In this document: piece after piece, positions 33,010-43,633 of the stretch
Layout: every line of letters begins with the position of its first letter
Position numbering within the stretch: the first letter of the stretch is position 1
From: Brevibacillus reuszeri
Lineage (GTDB): Bacteria; Bacillota; Bacilli; Brevibacillales; Brevibacillaceae
DNA length: 47,928 nucleotides
Reading direction: 5' to 3'
NCBI RefSeq assembly: GCF_001187725.1
Contig: NZ_LGIQ01000004.1
Coordinates: forward strand, 15,096 to 63,023
The notes under the pieces: model-generated
The model's database searches: none
What the model was told of the DNA's origin: nothing
The model's input: the letters and a program-made list of their open reading frames with translations, nothing else
Position numbers and translations under genes: made by a program

Positions 33010-33420
33010 ATGTCTACTCGTTTTGAATGGAGTGCTCTTATTTTACGATTGGTAGCAGGTATTACATTTGTTATTCACGGTATTGCCAAGTTCCAAATGG
33101 GGCTGGACAACGTGGCGGGCTTCTTTGGCTCCTTAGGTCTTCCTGCATTTATCGCTTATCTTGTTGCCTTTTTGGAGGTAGTTGGTGGCTTTGCTTTGAT
33201 TCTCGGCTTGGGTACACGTATTTTTGCTGGTGCGTTGGCGATTGTCATGGTAGGGGCGATTACCAAAGCAAAACTGGCTGCCGGATTCATGGGCGGCGAG
33301 AGTGGTGCCGGATATGAGCTGGAGCTGGCATTGCTGGCCATTTTGCTTTCCCTTGCTGTGAGCGGAAGCACGATGCTTGGCCTGGATAAAGTTCTGTTTG
33401 GCAAAAGCTCCGTTGAATAA
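33010..33420 (+). CDS. DoxX-family membrane protein
   Basis: 136 residues with four predicted membrane helices: ALILRLVAGITFVIHGIAKFQ, PAFIAYLVAFLEVVGGFALILG, IFAGALAIVMVGAI and ALLAILLSLAVSG. DoxX proteins (CatD/YfiD-like in Bacillus) act in quinone/thiol stress and often sit beside HxlR/YodB-type regulators, as here. GGAGG precedes the ATG at 33010. Confidence 0.88.
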   Translation: MSTRFEWSALILRLVAGITFVIHGIAKFQMGLDNVAGFFGSLGLPAFIAYLVAFLEVVGGFALILGLGTRIFAGALAIVMVGAITKAKLAAGFMGGESGAGYELELALLAILLSLAVSGSTMLGLDKVLFGKSSVE

Positions 33421-33439
33421 TTACGATTACACATACAGG

Positions 33440-33492
33440 AAAAAGCCAGTGAGTAGGCGCTAGACTTGCCTAATCGCTGGCTTTCCTTTTTC
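33440..33492 (+). terminator. Terminator after DoxX
   Basis: AAAAAGCCAGTGA and TCGCTGGCTTTCCTTTTT with a long loop. It also faces the small minus-strand gene ending at 33500. Confidence 0.8.
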
Positions 33493-33499
33493 GTAACCA

Positions 33500-33667
33500 T
33501 TATTTGAAACGACTAGATACAACCAAACAGATGACTCCCAGAGCTGGTATGAACAAAAAATACAACGGAAAGGCAGGGTCCAGTATTTCAATCCGCATGA
33601 TTCCATAGACAACGATGAAATATAGCCCCAAAATTCTCCAAAACATGGCTCTTTTCCAAAATGGCAT
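33500..33667 (-). CDS. Small two-helix membrane protein
   Basis: 55 residues. MPFWKRAMFW is a basic start, then two hydrophobic segments (RILGLYFIVVYGIM and FPLYFLFIPALGVICLVV) and the tail SSRFK. GAGGAAG precedes the ATG at 33667. No family is recognised. Confidence 0.7.
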   Translation of the reverse strand: MPFWKRAMFWRILGLYFIVVYGIMRIEILDPAFPLYFLFIPALGVICLVVSSRFK

Positions 33668-33789
33668 GATTACTTCCTCGCATGATCCTATACTCTATAG
33701 ATGAACGTAACATTTTACCATTTCTTGCGTCAAACCTGAGGAATAAGGAAAATCCCCTATTGTAAGCCTCTCGTCCATTTTGTTGACGT

Positions 33790-33822
33790 GAAAAAGAAAA
33801 AGCACCACGGCGGGTGCTTTAC
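33790..33822 (-). terminator. Terminator of osmC
   Basis: On the minus strand AAAGCACC, loop CGCCGT, GGTGCTTT, then TTCTTTTTC. It begins at the stop codon. Confidence 0.85.
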
Positions 33823-34262
33823 TTTTCAATGACAATTCCATTTAGTTTGAGATTGACTGGATTTGCGATCGTATCTCCGACTGGGCATGTCTTTTCCAAA
33901 AAGGCGATGAATTCCTCGACTCGTTCTCTGGGAGCGTCTGTCTTGATATGAAAGGTGTAACGAATGTCAGAATAACCGCGTCGAACATCCGACTTGTTCA
34001 TGAAGCCATCTGTATCGAGTTCACCTTCTACTTCTACCCAAAAATCATCCAGCTGGACATCAAACTTGCCCGCATACGCTCTTGCAACAATCGATTGGCA
34101 TGCTCCCAATGCAGACAGGACCACTTCAACAGGGTTCATTCCCGTATTGGTTCCTCCCAAGCTTTTTGGCTCATCGATCGTCAGCTCAAAATCTCTGGAC
34201 CTGGCTTTGACGACCATGCCTTTTTGCAAATGTGCGGTGGCTCTAAAGGTTTCGACAGGCAT
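33819..34262 (-). CDS. OsmC-family thiol peroxidase-like protein
   Basis: 147 residues. The OsmC/Ohr fold shows MNPVEVVLSALGACQSIVARAYA with the first reactive Cys (55) and FLEKTCPVGDTIANPV with the second (126). It should reduce organic hydroperoxides using low-molecular-weight thiols. The YhfA-like length and spacing suggest the OsmC rather than the Ohr branch. It is transcribed alone, and the terminator overlaps its end. Confidence 0.88.
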   Translation of the reverse strand: MPVETFRATAHLQKGMVVKARSRDFELTIDEPKSLGGTNTGMNPVEVVLSALGACQSIVARAYAGKFDVQLDDFWVEVEGELDTDGFMNKSDVRRGYSDIRYTFHIKTDAPRERVEEFIAFLEKTCPVGDTIANPVNLKLNGIVIEK

Positions 34263-34375
34263 TCTCTACACTCCCTTACATGAATGTTCAGACTACGGCT
34301 AGTATATCACATAATTCCAAGTGATTTAATAAGATTTATACTTTTCTTATGTAAAAAGGATTCTATAATAACGGA

Positions 34376-34453
34376 CTATGTCGATACATCCCAAACCCAT
34401 TCACTCGTCGTTTTTTCTATTTCGATTTTCGGGCGGTTCCCTGAATTCACCAT
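34376..34453 (-). pseudogene. 5' stub of a DUF1648-type membrane protein
   Basis: ATG 34453 with a strong GGAGGG ribosome site reads MVNSGNRPKIEIEKTTSEWVWDV and stops after 25 codons. RPKI-x-I-x-KT-x-SEWVWD is the usual start of Bacillus DUF1648 proteins, which continue with several membrane helices. Nothing recognisable follows here, so the gene was truncated while its start remained. Confidence 0.55.
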
Positions 34454-34551
34454 AGGCGCTCCCTCCTATCGTCTCAAACTATTTTACCATTTTTTCCTTG
34501 TTCAAATCGAATGATAATAGCCCCCGAAGATTACGTGGGGGCCTTTCAAGG

Positions 34552-34743
34552 TTAGTGAATTTTGCAAGAATGGATACCAAGCAGACGATATATCACACAT
34601 TTTTGAGTAAATGCGGTAAATAACAAAGGAAGAGAGAACAGCGCTGTCAGCTTCCAATAGCCCGTCAAAAAGTAAATGAGCGATAAAGCAGCCAGTCCAA
34701 GCAGTACCCGTAAAGCACGATCCCAGGAACCTACATTTTTCAT
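34552..34743 (-). CDS. DUF2892 (YgaP-like) inner-membrane protein
   Basis: 63 residues. MKNVGSWDRALRVLLGLAALSLIYFLTGYW, then LTALFSLPLLFTAFTQKCVIYRLLGI is the complete DUF2892 domain: two helices and the conserved Cys-Pro/Cys-x-x-Y region near the end. The family is often linked to rhodanese/thiosulfate handling, but this gene has no such partner nearby. GGAGG precedes ATG 34743. Confidence 0.82.
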   Translation of the reverse strand: MKNVGSWDRALRVLLGLAALSLIYFLTGYWKLTALFSLPLLFTAFTQKCVIYRLLGIHSCKIH

Positions 34744-34969
34744 TGTTTCGACCTCCAGTTTTCATCGTGATCACTTGAGATCGATCGTATCAAAGCGGCG
34801 AAGACTGTTCCGTGACTTGATCACATACGAAAAACTGACGCCAGTTGGATTGTTGTTGCCATTGTTTTTGCAAAGCGTTGAGAAATCTTCAACACTTTTC
34901 GCAATGGAAAAGCACCTTTTCTCAACACATTCAATATCATGCTGATAAATAAGCAATGAAATAGGAGCG

Positions 34970-35077
34970 ATGAGAAAAATGAGAATGTTCGCTGTCGGTA
35001 TTTTACTAGGTCTGCTGGTTGTTCCTGCGCTGCCTTTTCTGATTCTAAACAAGATCATGCTACCCAGTACTTTGTAG
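34970..35077 (+). CDS. Possible small hydrophobic peptide
   Basis: 35 codons: MRKMRMFAVGILLGLLVVPALPFLILN and a short tail. TAGGAG precedes it; the second ATG (34979) has better spacing. It would be a single-helix membrane peptide. No homology is recognised. Confidence 0.4.
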   Translation: MRKMRMFAVGILLGLLVVPALPFLILNKIMLPSTL

Positions 35078-35166
35078 ATAGTTCGCTCGCAACACAGAGC
35101 TTTGATCATACCAAGTTATGCGTTCCTAGCCTTTTGCCAAGCCCGTTCAATTTGGCACAAAAGAGG

Positions 35167-35206
35167 AAACCACCCAGCTGCGGGGAATCGGACAGCTAGG
35201 TGGTTT
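35167..35206. terminator. Bidirectional terminator
   Basis: AAACCACCCAGCTG pairs with CAGCTAGGTGGTTT around a 12-base loop. It is followed by TTCCTCTTTTG on the minus strand, serving the gene ending at 35230. Confidence 0.75.
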
Positions 35207-35229
35207 GCTTAATTGAGAGGGATCAGATC

Positions 35230-35436
35230 CTACATCCCTTTGCTTTTTCTTTCCTTCCATCTGTACCAGATAAAATTAATCAAAAACGCCACAGCTAAAT
35301 GGATATAAACAAGCTCGTTTTCATTCTGCTCATTGTAAAAAAACTGGAAAAACAAAACACCTGTCAGAAAAAAGGTACCGAGAAGTACAATGGCGATCCG
35401 TACGATTGTAAAAACAGAGATGAGTAATGTTTTCAT
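35230..35436 (-). CDS. Small two-helix membrane protein
   Basis: 68 residues. Helices lie at about 5-32 (SVFTIVRIAIVLLGTFFLTGVLFFQFF) and 42-58 (VYIHLAVAFLINFIWY), with the basic tail RWKERKSKGM. AAAGGATGA precedes the ATG. No family is recognised. Confidence 0.65.
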   Translation of the reverse strand: MKTLLISVFTIVRIAIVLLGTFFLTGVLFFQFFYNEQNENELVYIHLAVAFLINFIWYRWKERKSKGM

Positions 35437-35535
35437 TCACATCATCCTTTTTATTACCGCAAAATTGTCTTTATTTTACATCAATCAACCATAATTAACC
35501 ATCTGCAAAATACGAACGCCAATTTCCAATAACCC

Positions 35536-36702
35536 TTAGTCAAAAAACAGCTCCTTGCTTCTATGCTTCATAGACAGGACCATTCCTACGATCACAAAGT
35601 TCGTTAAAAGCGAAGTGCCACCGTACGAAACAAAAGGCAAAGTGATTCCGGTAACAGGCATCATGGCCAAGTTCATTCCGACATTTTCCACGATTTGAAA
35701 TGTAAACATACCGATTACTCCGGTAATGAAAGATGTGGAGAAAAAGTCATTTGTTTGACCTGCGATCACCGTTAATCGATACAAGAAAACAAAGAAAAGA
35801 GTCAATAAGACACTACCACCTAAAAACCCTAACTCTTCACCAATCGCAGAGAAAATAAAATCAGTCCACTGCTCTGGTACCCAGTTCCCTTGTGTCGCTG
35901 TTCCATTAATGATTCCCCTTCCCACTAATTGCCCCGAACCAATCGCTAGCTTTGCCTGCGTTACTTGATAGCTAGCCCCCATCTTTTCAATTTCCGGATC
36001 TAAAAATGTAACAATTCGTTCCTTTTGATGATTAAGAAAAGGGAGCTTGTCTACAAATTCAATCGACTGCTCAGTGAAAACGGTCTTGGCAAGAATGATC
36101 ACCGTTAAGCCGGCGGCAACAATCAGTGTATAATAGACCAGCTGTTTTCGACTTAAGAATAAAACCATCATAGCCCCGGTAATCCCCACCAGCGTGAGAG
36201 CTTGTCCTAAGTGTGGTTGCTTTAATATGAGGAGAAAGGGAACGATATTAATCATGAAAATAACAAAAAAATGCTTGAAGCCAAACGATTCGTTTTTTTG
36301 CTTTGCTTTTGTCATATAACGAGAGATGGTTAGAATGACAAAAATCTTTGTCAGCTCCGAGGGCTGAAATTGCATACCTCCAGGCAAGGTAATCCAGCAC
36401 TGAGCGCCATTTTTGGCCGGGTAGAAAAATACACAGACCAGCAAAATGAGACAAATGCCGTATCCAATCCATGATAGAAATCCTCTAAGAATCCTGTAGT
36501 CCAAAATCGCAAATGCAATCATACAAACAAAAGAAATGATCTCCCAGATTAATTGCTTTTGATACCAATCTTCCATGCCACTTCGATTTATCGTCGTAGA
36601 ATAAATAGCAACTGTAGAAAGGACTGAAATTGCCAGGACAGTGAACAGTAATATGTAGTCAAACTCCCTGAAAAATCTTCTCGTCAACAATTGAATCACC
36701 AA
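35536..36702 (-). CDS. RodA/FtsW-family (SEDS) peptidoglycan polymerase
   Basis: 388 residues, about ten membrane helices. SEDS landmarks are WITLPGGMQFQPSELTKIFVIL, HLGQALTLVGI (catalytic-region residues around the QPxxGxA-like segment), LAIGSGQLVGRG, WVPEQWTDFIFSAIGEELGFLG and PVTGITLPFVSYGGTSLLTN. It polymerises lipid II into glycan strands together with a class B PBP, none of which is nearby. The RodA-like PEQWTDFIFSAIGEE text favours elongation or sporulation rather than division. The GTG start at 36702 lacks a clear ribosome site, but the next ATG (codon 43) would remove helix 1. Confidence 0.9.
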   Translation of the reverse strand: MVIQLLTRRFFREFDYILLFTVLAISVLSTVAIYSTTINRSGMEDWYQKQLIWEIISFVCMIAFAILDYRILRGFLSWIGYGICLILLVCVFFYPAKNGAQCWITLPGGMQFQPSELTKIFVILTISRYMTKAKQKNESFGFKHFFVIFMINIVPFLLILKQPHLGQALTLVGITGAMMVLFLSRKQLVYYTLIVAAGLTVIILAKTVFTEQSIEFVDKLPFLNHQKERIVTFLDPEIEKMGASYQVTQAKLAIGSGQLVGRGIINGTATQGNWVPEQWTDFIFSAIGEELGFLGGSVLLTLFFVFLYRLTVIAGQTNDFFSTSFITGVIGMFTFQIVENVGMNLAMMPVTGITLPFVSYGGTSLLTNFVIVGMVLSMKHRSKELFFD

Positions 36703-36810
36703 CTTTTAACTGAATTACAGTAAGTACGTTTATTCTGTTTCATACGATACTCTATTGATTTTGAGGCTTTGAATCATAGCATGGGTAGCGATGGCAGAAT
36801 GCTTTAGCAA

Positions 36811-36840
36811 AATAAAAAAACCGCGTAATAACGCGGCTTT
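36811..36840 (-). terminator. Terminator of tRNA-Arg
   Basis: On the minus strand AAAGCCGCGT, loop TATT, ACGCGG, then TTTTTTTATTTT. Confidence 0.9.
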
Positions 36841-36844
36841 TCGA

Positions 36845-36921
36845 TGGCGTCCCCGAGAGGATTCGAACCTCCGACCTACAGTTTAGGAAACTGACGCTCT
36901 ATCCTGCTGAGCTACGGAGAC
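36845..36921 (-). tRNA. tRNA-Arg (anticodon CCT)
   Basis: The minus strand runs from GTCTCCG (36921) to CGGGGAC, discriminator G and an encoded CCA (36845). D arm GCTC to GAGC, anticodon loop TTCCTAA (CCT, reading AGG) and T loop GGTTCGAATCC are all visible. Confidence 0.95.
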
Positions 36922-37022
36922 ATTGTTGTCTACATCCTCCATTATAAAAACAATCCCGCCGTTTGGCAAATGAAGGACTAGGGTATCAACAGCCCTAGTC
37001 CTCGTTTTTCATCGATTTGGAT

Positions 37023-38312
37023 TTAGTTATGCGCGAACTGTTCTTCTTCAGTCGATCCAGTCAGTGCGGTCGTGGAGGATTTTCCACCTGAAATTACTTG
37101 TGCTACCTCGTCAAAATAACCGGTTCCTACCTCACGCTGGTGACGAGTAGCCGTGTAGCCATGAACCTCGCTACCAAACTCAGCTTGCTGCAATTCAGAG
37201 TAGGCAGCCATTCCACGATCGCGATAGCCACGCGCCAGCTCGAACATGCTGTAGTTGAGGGAATGGAATCCTGCGAGAGTAACAAATTGGAATTTGTAGC
37301 CCATTTCGCCCAGCTCCTCCTGGAAACGAGCGATCGATTCTTCATCCAGCTTCTTCTTCCAGTTGAAGGATGGAGAGCAGTTGTAAGCAAGCAGCTTACC
37401 AGGGAATTTCTCATGAATGGCCTCTGCAAAACGACGTGCTTCTTCCATGTTAGGCTCAGACGTTTCGCACCAGATCAGATCTGCGTACGGCGCATATGCC
37501 AGACCGCGTGCGATTGCTGCATCCAGTCCACCCTTCAGGCGGAAGAAGCCTTCTGCTGTACGCTCACCAGTGAGGAATGGTTTATCCTGCTCATCGATAT
37601 CGCTCGTGATGAGGAAAGCACCATTCGCATCTGTACGTGCCACGATGATAGTTGGAACTCCCATCACATCTGCTGCAAAACGAGCAGAGACCAGGTTGCG
37701 AACAGCTGCTTGGGTAGGAATCAATACTTTTCCACCCATATGACCGCATTTTTTCTCGGAAGCCAGCTGGTCTTCAAAGTGAACGCCCGCTGCACCCGCT
37801 TCGATCATGCCTTTCATCAGCTCGAATACGTTCAAAGGTCCACCAAAGCCGGCCTCCGCGTCAGCCACAATAGGTGCGAACCAGTGCGTATCTGTACCAC
37901 CCTCAGACTGATCGATCTGATCTGCACGTTGGAAAGCCTGGTTAATGCGTTTGACTACCTGTGGAACGCTGTTTGCTGGATAGAGACTTTGGTCTGGATA
38001 CATTTGACCAGATAGGTTCGCATCCGCTGCGACTTGCCAGCCACTCAAATAAATAGCCTTTAATCCTGCTTTTACTTGCTGAATCGCCTGATTCCCGGTC
38101 AAAGCACCCAACGCTTTAATATGGTGCTCGGTATGCAACAGATTCCACAAGCGTTCTGCACCAAGGCGAGCCAATGTATGTTCGATCTGAACCGATCCAC
38201 GCAGACGTACAACATCCTCTGCGGTATAAGTACGAGTGATTCCTTTAAAACGCTCACCCTGCCAGATTTGTTCCAATTGTTGAATCGCTTCCTGCTTGTT
38301 TTGTTTGGTCAT
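37023..38312 (-). CDS. aceA: Isocitrate lyase
   Basis: 429 residues. It splits isocitrate to glyoxylate and succinate, the first step of the glyoxylate shunt for growth on acetate or fatty acids. The catalytic signature KKCGH is at 187-191, with the Mg2+/substrate region [32 protein letters not shown] just before it. [38 protein letters not shown] is the active-site closing region. I use ATG 38312; the frame continues to a GTG at 38327 within the ribosome-site G run. It follows aceB by 27 bases. Confidence 0.96.
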   Translation of the reverse strand: MTKQNKQEAIQQLEQIWQGERFKGITRTYTAEDVVRLRGSVQIEHTLARLGAERLWNLLHTEHHIKALGALTGNQAIQQVKAGLKAIYLSGWQVAADANLSGQMYPDQSLYPANSVPQVVKRINQAFQRADQIDQSEGGTDTHWFAPIVADAEAGFGGPLNVFELMKGMIEAGAAGVHFEDQLASEKKCGHMGGKVLIPTQAAVRNLVSARFAADVMGVPTIIVARTDANGAFLITSDIDEQDKPFLTGERTAEGFFRLKGGLDAAIARGLAYAPYADLIWCETSEPNMEEARRFAEAIHEKFPGKLLAYNCSPSFNWKKKLDEESIARFQEELGEMGYKFQFVTLAGFHSLNYSMFELARGYRDRGMAAYSELQQAEFGSEVHGYTATRHQREVGTGYFDEVAQVISGGKSSTTALTGSTEEEQFAHN

Positions 38313-38339
38313 TTTCGTTTCCCCCACCCTATTTTTATT

Positions 38340-39947
38340 TTATAGATAGTGATAGCCTGGTACGGTCAAGAAATCCTCAAACTCATCTTCTGTAACCAGC
38401 TGCAAGAATAGCTCTCCCGCTGCTTGGAGCTTGCTTGTTTCATACCGCTCCTGACCCATCGCTTGTTTCAAAGCCTGCAATTCCTCGCTTAACCACTGCT
38501 TTACCAACGCCTCGGTAATCTTGCGTCCATCCTGCAAAACGCCCTGACGATGTCGAATCCACTGCCATACCTGTGCACGGGAAATCTCTGCAGTTGCTGC
38601 ATCCTCCATCAAATTATGAATTGGAACAGCACCCATCCCACGCATCCATGCCTCGATATATTGCAAGCCTACGCTGATGTTGGTGCGTACGCCTTCTTCT
38701 GTAATGACACCTTCAGGTACTGCTAGCAAGTCCTTGTCTTCTACCTGTACATCCTCGCGTTTGTACCAGATTTGGTTCGGTTCCCGCATCAAACGATTGA
38801 ATACTTCCATCGCGACAGGTACCAAGCCAGGGTGAGCGACCCAGGTGCCATCATGCCCATCGTAGGCTTCACGTTCTTTGTCTGCACGTACTTTAGCGAT
38901 GGCTTCCTCGTTTTTCACCGGGTCATTTTTGACAGGAATTTGGGCTGCCATACCGCCGATGCATGGTGCTTGTCGTCTGTGACATGTCTTCACTGCCAGT
39001 GTCGTATATGCCCGCATGAACGGAACAGTCATCGTCACCTGTGCACGATCAGGAGTGATAACATCAGGCTGATTCCGCAGCTTTTTGATGTAGCTGAAAA
39101 TATAATCCCAGCGACCACAATTAAGTCCGGCACTATGCTCGCGCAGCTCATACAAGATCTCATCCATTTCAAACGCAGCCAAAATGGTTTCGATGAGTAC
39201 AGTTGCCCGAATCGTACCGCGCGGAACATTCAATTCATCCTGTGCGAAAAGGAATACATCATTCCAAAGACGTGCTTCCAGATGACTCTCCAGCTTCGGC
39301 AAATAAAAGTACGGCGCTGTCTGATTTGCGAGGAGTGCCTGCACGTTGTGGTAAAAATAGAGTCCGAAGTCAACCAGGCTGCCAGATATCGGCTTCTGGT
39401 CGAGCAGAATATGTTTTTCATCCAGATGCCAGCCACGCGGGCGGACGATTAGAACAGCTGTCTTTTCATTGAGCGCGTACTGTTTACCCTCTGGGCTCGT
39501 AAAAGAAATATTGCGTCGTACAGCGTCCTTCATATTGATCTGCCCTTGGATGGTGTTATCCCAAGTCGGCGAGTTCGCATCCTCGAAGTCCGCCATAAAG
39601 AGACGTGCTCCCGAGTTCAATGCATTGATGACCATTTTCCGATCGCCAGAAGGTCCTGTAATCTCGACGCGTCTGTCTTGCAGGTCAGTAGGCAACGGAG
39701 CGACTGTCCAATCACCACTTCGAATCTCTGCTGTTTCAGGCAAAAAATCAGGCAGTATTCCTGCATCGATTTGCAGCTGTCGTTCTTGACGCTTGGCGAG
39801 CAATTCCTGTCTCTTGTCACCAAAACGTTGCTCCAGCTTGATTACAAACTGTATCGCTTCCGGCGTAAGTATTTCACTGTATCCGGAGCGCATCTCGCCA
39901 GCGATGTGGATCTCTAATGGATGTGAATTAGTTGGCATGGTAGTCAA
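38340..39947 (-). CDS. aceB: Malate synthase A
   Basis: 535 residues. It condenses glyoxylate with acetyl-CoA to malate, completing the shunt. Motifs: [32 protein letters not shown], catalytic-base region [45 protein letters not shown], and [12 protein letters not shown]. The length fits the A form. TTG 39947 is ten bases after GGAGG. It is first in the aceB-aceA operon; a repeated 15-mer in the promoter (39977-40021) is a candidate control site. Confidence 0.96.
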   Translation of the reverse strand: MTTMPTNSHPLEIHIAGEMRSGYSEILTPEAIQFVIKLEQRFGDKRQELLAKRQERQLQIDAGILPDFLPETAEIRSGDWTVAPLPTDLQDRRVEITGPSGDRKMVINALNSGARLFMADFEDANSPTWDNTIQGQINMKDAVRRNISFTSPEGKQYALNEKTAVLIVRPRGWHLDEKHILLDQKPISGSLVDFGLYFYHNVQALLANQTAPYFYLPKLESHLEARLWNDVFLFAQDELNVPRGTIRATVLIETILAAFEMDEILYELREHSAGLNCGRWDYIFSYIKKLRNQPDVITPDRAQVTMTVPFMRAYTTLAVKTCHRRQAPCIGGMAAQIPVKNDPVKNEEAIAKVRADKEREAYDGHDGTWVAHPGLVPVAMEVFNRLMREPNQIWYKREDVQVEDKDLLAVPEGVITEEGVRTNISVGLQYIEAWMRGMGAVPIHNLMEDAATAEISRAQVWQWIRHRQGVLQDGRKITEALVKQWLSEELQALKQAMGQERYETSKLQAAGELFLQLVTEDEFEDFLTVPGYHYL

Positions 39948-39976
39948 AGCAGCTCATCCTCCCTGAGCACGTACGT

Positions 39977-40021
39977 ATTATTATGGTACAGATATAAAAA
40001 ATATAAATTATTATAGTACAG
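39977..40021. promoter_or_regulatory. Twin 15-mer upstream of aceBA
   Basis: ATTATTATGGTACAG (39977-39991) and ATTATTATAGTACAG (40007-40021) are direct repeats with one mismatch, exactly 30 bp apart, in the aceB promoter. The same DNA face and -10-like TATAAT text on the minus strand suggest a regulator binding two sites at the promoter. Confidence 0.55.
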
Positions 40022-40041
40022 TAGGTGCAAAAAAAATGGTC

Positions 40042-40194
40042 TTACTCTTGATACCCGCTGCCACTGCAATGGCTGCAGCTGACATGTCCATCCCCCAAGC
40101 AATTATGGCAAGCCGACCCGCTGTCATCGTGACCAACGCCTCCACATCTTGGGCAATTTTGTTCGCCGTTTCCTTCACACCGGTAGCAGTCCAT
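40042..40194 (-). CDS. Mini-protein with four CxxCxGxG motifs (DnaJ zinc-finger type)
   Basis: 50 residues consisting almost only of four motifs: CYRCEGNG, CPRCGGVG, CHNCLGDG and CSHCSGSG. This is the zinc-binding central domain of DnaJ without J-domain or substrate domains; it should bind two Zn2+. A free-standing version might act as a thiol-disulfide or metal chaperone; function is unknown. The ATG at 40194 follows GGAGGG; the open frame further upstream has no ribosome site. Confidence 0.82.
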   Translation of the reverse strand: MDCYRCEGNGEQNCPRCGGVGHDDSGSACHNCLGDGHVSCSHCSGSGYQE

Positions 40195-40309
40195 TTTCCA
40201 TTCCCTCCATGTCTGTATTAAAACAATTTTCTTAAGATTTGTTTTTATTATATAACAGCGATTGGTACAGCGCAACACAATTTTTAAAAAATCCATTCTG
40301 TATTACAAC

Positions 40310-40357
40310 ACAAAAAAACAGCCCCTGTTCCTTTTAAGGAGCAAGAGCTGTCTACAC
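40310..40357 (-). terminator. Terminator of serS
   Basis: On the minus strand ACAGCTCTTGCTCC pairs imperfectly with GGAACAGGGGCTGT, followed by seven T. Confidence 0.85.
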
Positions 40358-40366
40358 GATCTCTGA

Positions 40367-41935
<1,569 letters not shown>

Positions 41936-42006
41936 TTCTATTGTTAACTGTACTACAGGTTCTATACCTGTGTAAAGGGCAGCTACCCATAATCTTCCTA
42001 ATGGAA

Positions 42007-42034
42007 AAAATCGGCACCTTATTGATGCCGATCC
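42007..42034 (-). terminator. Terminator of pdxST
   Basis: On the minus strand ATCGGCATC, loop AATAA, GGTGCCGAT, then TTTTT. Confidence 0.88.
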
Positions 42035-42054
42035 TCCTTGCTGTATCCTTATTG

Positions 42055-42630
42055 TTAACTTCGGTACTCCTTCACCATATCGAGGAAAAACTTATGAAGT
42101 CTCGTATCTTCCGTCAATTCAGGGTGAAAGGCTGCCGCAAGATAATGACCGTTTCTCGCTACGACGATCTTGTCTTCGTATTTTGCCAGCACCTGTCCAT
42201 TTTCTCCTACTTCCATAATATATGGTGCACGGATAAAAACGGCTAGGTAATCCGCTGCAACACCCGCAACCGGCATGGTGACCTCAAAGCTTTCCTTTTG
42301 CCGTCCAAATGCATTACGCTCCACTTTGATATCCATCAAGCCAAGGTGGAAATCATCCTGTCCATTGATCTGGTTCGCCAGAAGAATAGCTCCTGCACAT
42401 GTGCCAAAGATCGGCTTTTTCTGTTCGCCAAATTGACGAATGGCTTCGATAAAACCGTACTTGTGCATCAGTTTGCTAATCGTTGTGCTTTCGCCGCCCG
42501 GGATCACCAAACCGTCCAGATCATCGAGTTCTTCCACTTTTTTAACGGCAACTGCAACCGCTCCTGCCTCTTCCAGCATTCGGAGATGTTCTGCTACAGC
42601 TCCTTGCAGAGCAAGTACACCGATTTTCAT
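42055..42630 (-). CDS. pdxT: Pyridoxal 5'-phosphate synthase glutaminase subunit PdxT
   Basis: A 191-residue class I glutaminase that releases ammonia for PdxS. The catalytic triad is visible: Cys78 in FGTCAG, and His/Glu in AAFHPELT near the C-terminus. The GGEST motif (45-49) is also present. ATG 42630 follows AAGGTG; the open frame to 42735 lies inside pdxS. The gene is 10 bases downstream of pdxS. Confidence 0.96.
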   Translation of the reverse strand: MKIGVLALQGAVAEHLRMLEEAGAVAVAVKKVEELDDLDGLVIPGGESTTISKLMHKYGFIEAIRQFGEQKKPIFGTCAGAILLANQINGQDDFHLGLMDIKVERNAFGRQKESFEVTMPVAGVAADYLAVFIRAPYIMEVGENGQVLAKYEDKIVVARNGHYLAAAFHPELTEDTRLHKFFLDMVKEYRS

Positions 42631-42640
42631 GTGGTTCACC

Positions 42641-43525
42641 TTACCAGCCGCGCTCTTGCATGCGATCTGCTTCGCGTATTTTTGAGATTTCGAGACCTGG
42701 CATTGCGGTACCCAAGCCTTTGGATACGCGTGCAATCAGTTCGTAATCAGTATAGTGAGCAGTCGCTTCTACGATTGCGCGAGCGAATTTCTCTGGATTT
42801 TCCGATTTGAAAATACCGGAGCCTACGAATACGCCATCGGAACCGAGCTGCATCATCAGGGCCGCATCCGCAGGTGTTGCTACACCGCCTGCTGCAAAGT
42901 TAACGACTGGCAGCTTGCCTGTTTTATGAACTTCTTCCAGAAGCTCGTAAGGAGCACCCAGATTTTTTGCTTCTGCCATCAACTCATCGTAGGACATTGC
43001 CTGTACCTTACGGATTTGGCTCATCATGGTGCGCATATGACGAACTGCCTCTACAATGTTTCCTGTACCTGGTTCTCCTTTTGTACGGATCATGGATGCT
43101 CCTTCACCGATACGGCGCAGTGCCTCTCCCAGATCACGGGCCCCACATACAAACGGTACAGTGAACTCTTTTTTATTGATATGGTACAAATCATCTGCTG
43201 GGGTCAAAACTTCGCTCTCATCGAGGTAGTCCACACCCAGAGATTCCAGAACACGCGCTTCTACAAAGTGACCTATACGAGCTTTTGCCATAACAGGGAT
43301 GGAAACTGCTTTTAATACGTCTTCCACAATACCCAGATCAGCCATACGAGCTACTCCACCTGCTGCACGAATGTCAGAAGGGACACGCTCGAGTGCCATT
43401 ACAGCCACAGCACCTGCTGCTTCGGCAATTTTCGCCTGCTCCGCATTCACGACATCCATGATGACGCCGCCCTTTTGCATTTCAGCCATACCTTTTTTTA
43501 CGCGAGACGTTCCTACTTGTACCAT
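42641..43525 (-). CDS. pdxS: Pyridoxal 5'-phosphate synthase lyase subunit PdxS
   Basis: A 294-residue TIM-barrel enzyme making PLP from ribose 5-phosphate, glyceraldehyde 3-phosphate and ammonia. The two essential lysines are at the canonical positions: Lys81 (VMAKARIGH) and Lys149 (MIRTKGE). Core motifs [20 protein letters not shown] and [19 protein letters not shown] are intact. Together with PdxT it forms the 12:12 complex. AGGGGGA precedes the start. Confidence 0.97.
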   Translation of the reverse strand: MVQVGTSRVKKGMAEMQKGGVIMDVVNAEQAKIAEAAGAVAVMALERVPSDIRAAGGVARMADLGIVEDVLKAVSIPVMAKARIGHFVEARVLESLGVDYLDESEVLTPADDLYHINKKEFTVPFVCGARDLGEALRRIGEGASMIRTKGEPGTGNIVEAVRHMRTMMSQIRKVQAMSYDELMAEAKNLGAPYELLEEVHKTGKLPVVNFAAGGVATPADAALMMQLGSDGVFVGSGIFKSENPEKFARAIVEATAHYTDYELIARVSKGLGTAMPGLEISKIREADRMQERGW

Positions 43526-43633
43526 GAGATTTCCCCCTACCTCGTTGAAGTCGGAACCGGAACTGTTATGTGGTGTTATGGTTCCTTGTTACCGACATTG
43601 TAAACCAAAGAGAAGGGGGAAAACAACAGTTAT

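Noticed and set aside
34771..35109. 112-codon minus-strand open frame
   Set aside because: No ribosome site or family pattern; a better small frame lies on the opposite strand.
37098..38015. 305-codon plus-strand open frame
   Set aside because: Antisense of isocitrate lyase, whose motifs and operon are certain; Cys/Arg-rich text is typical of a shadow frame.
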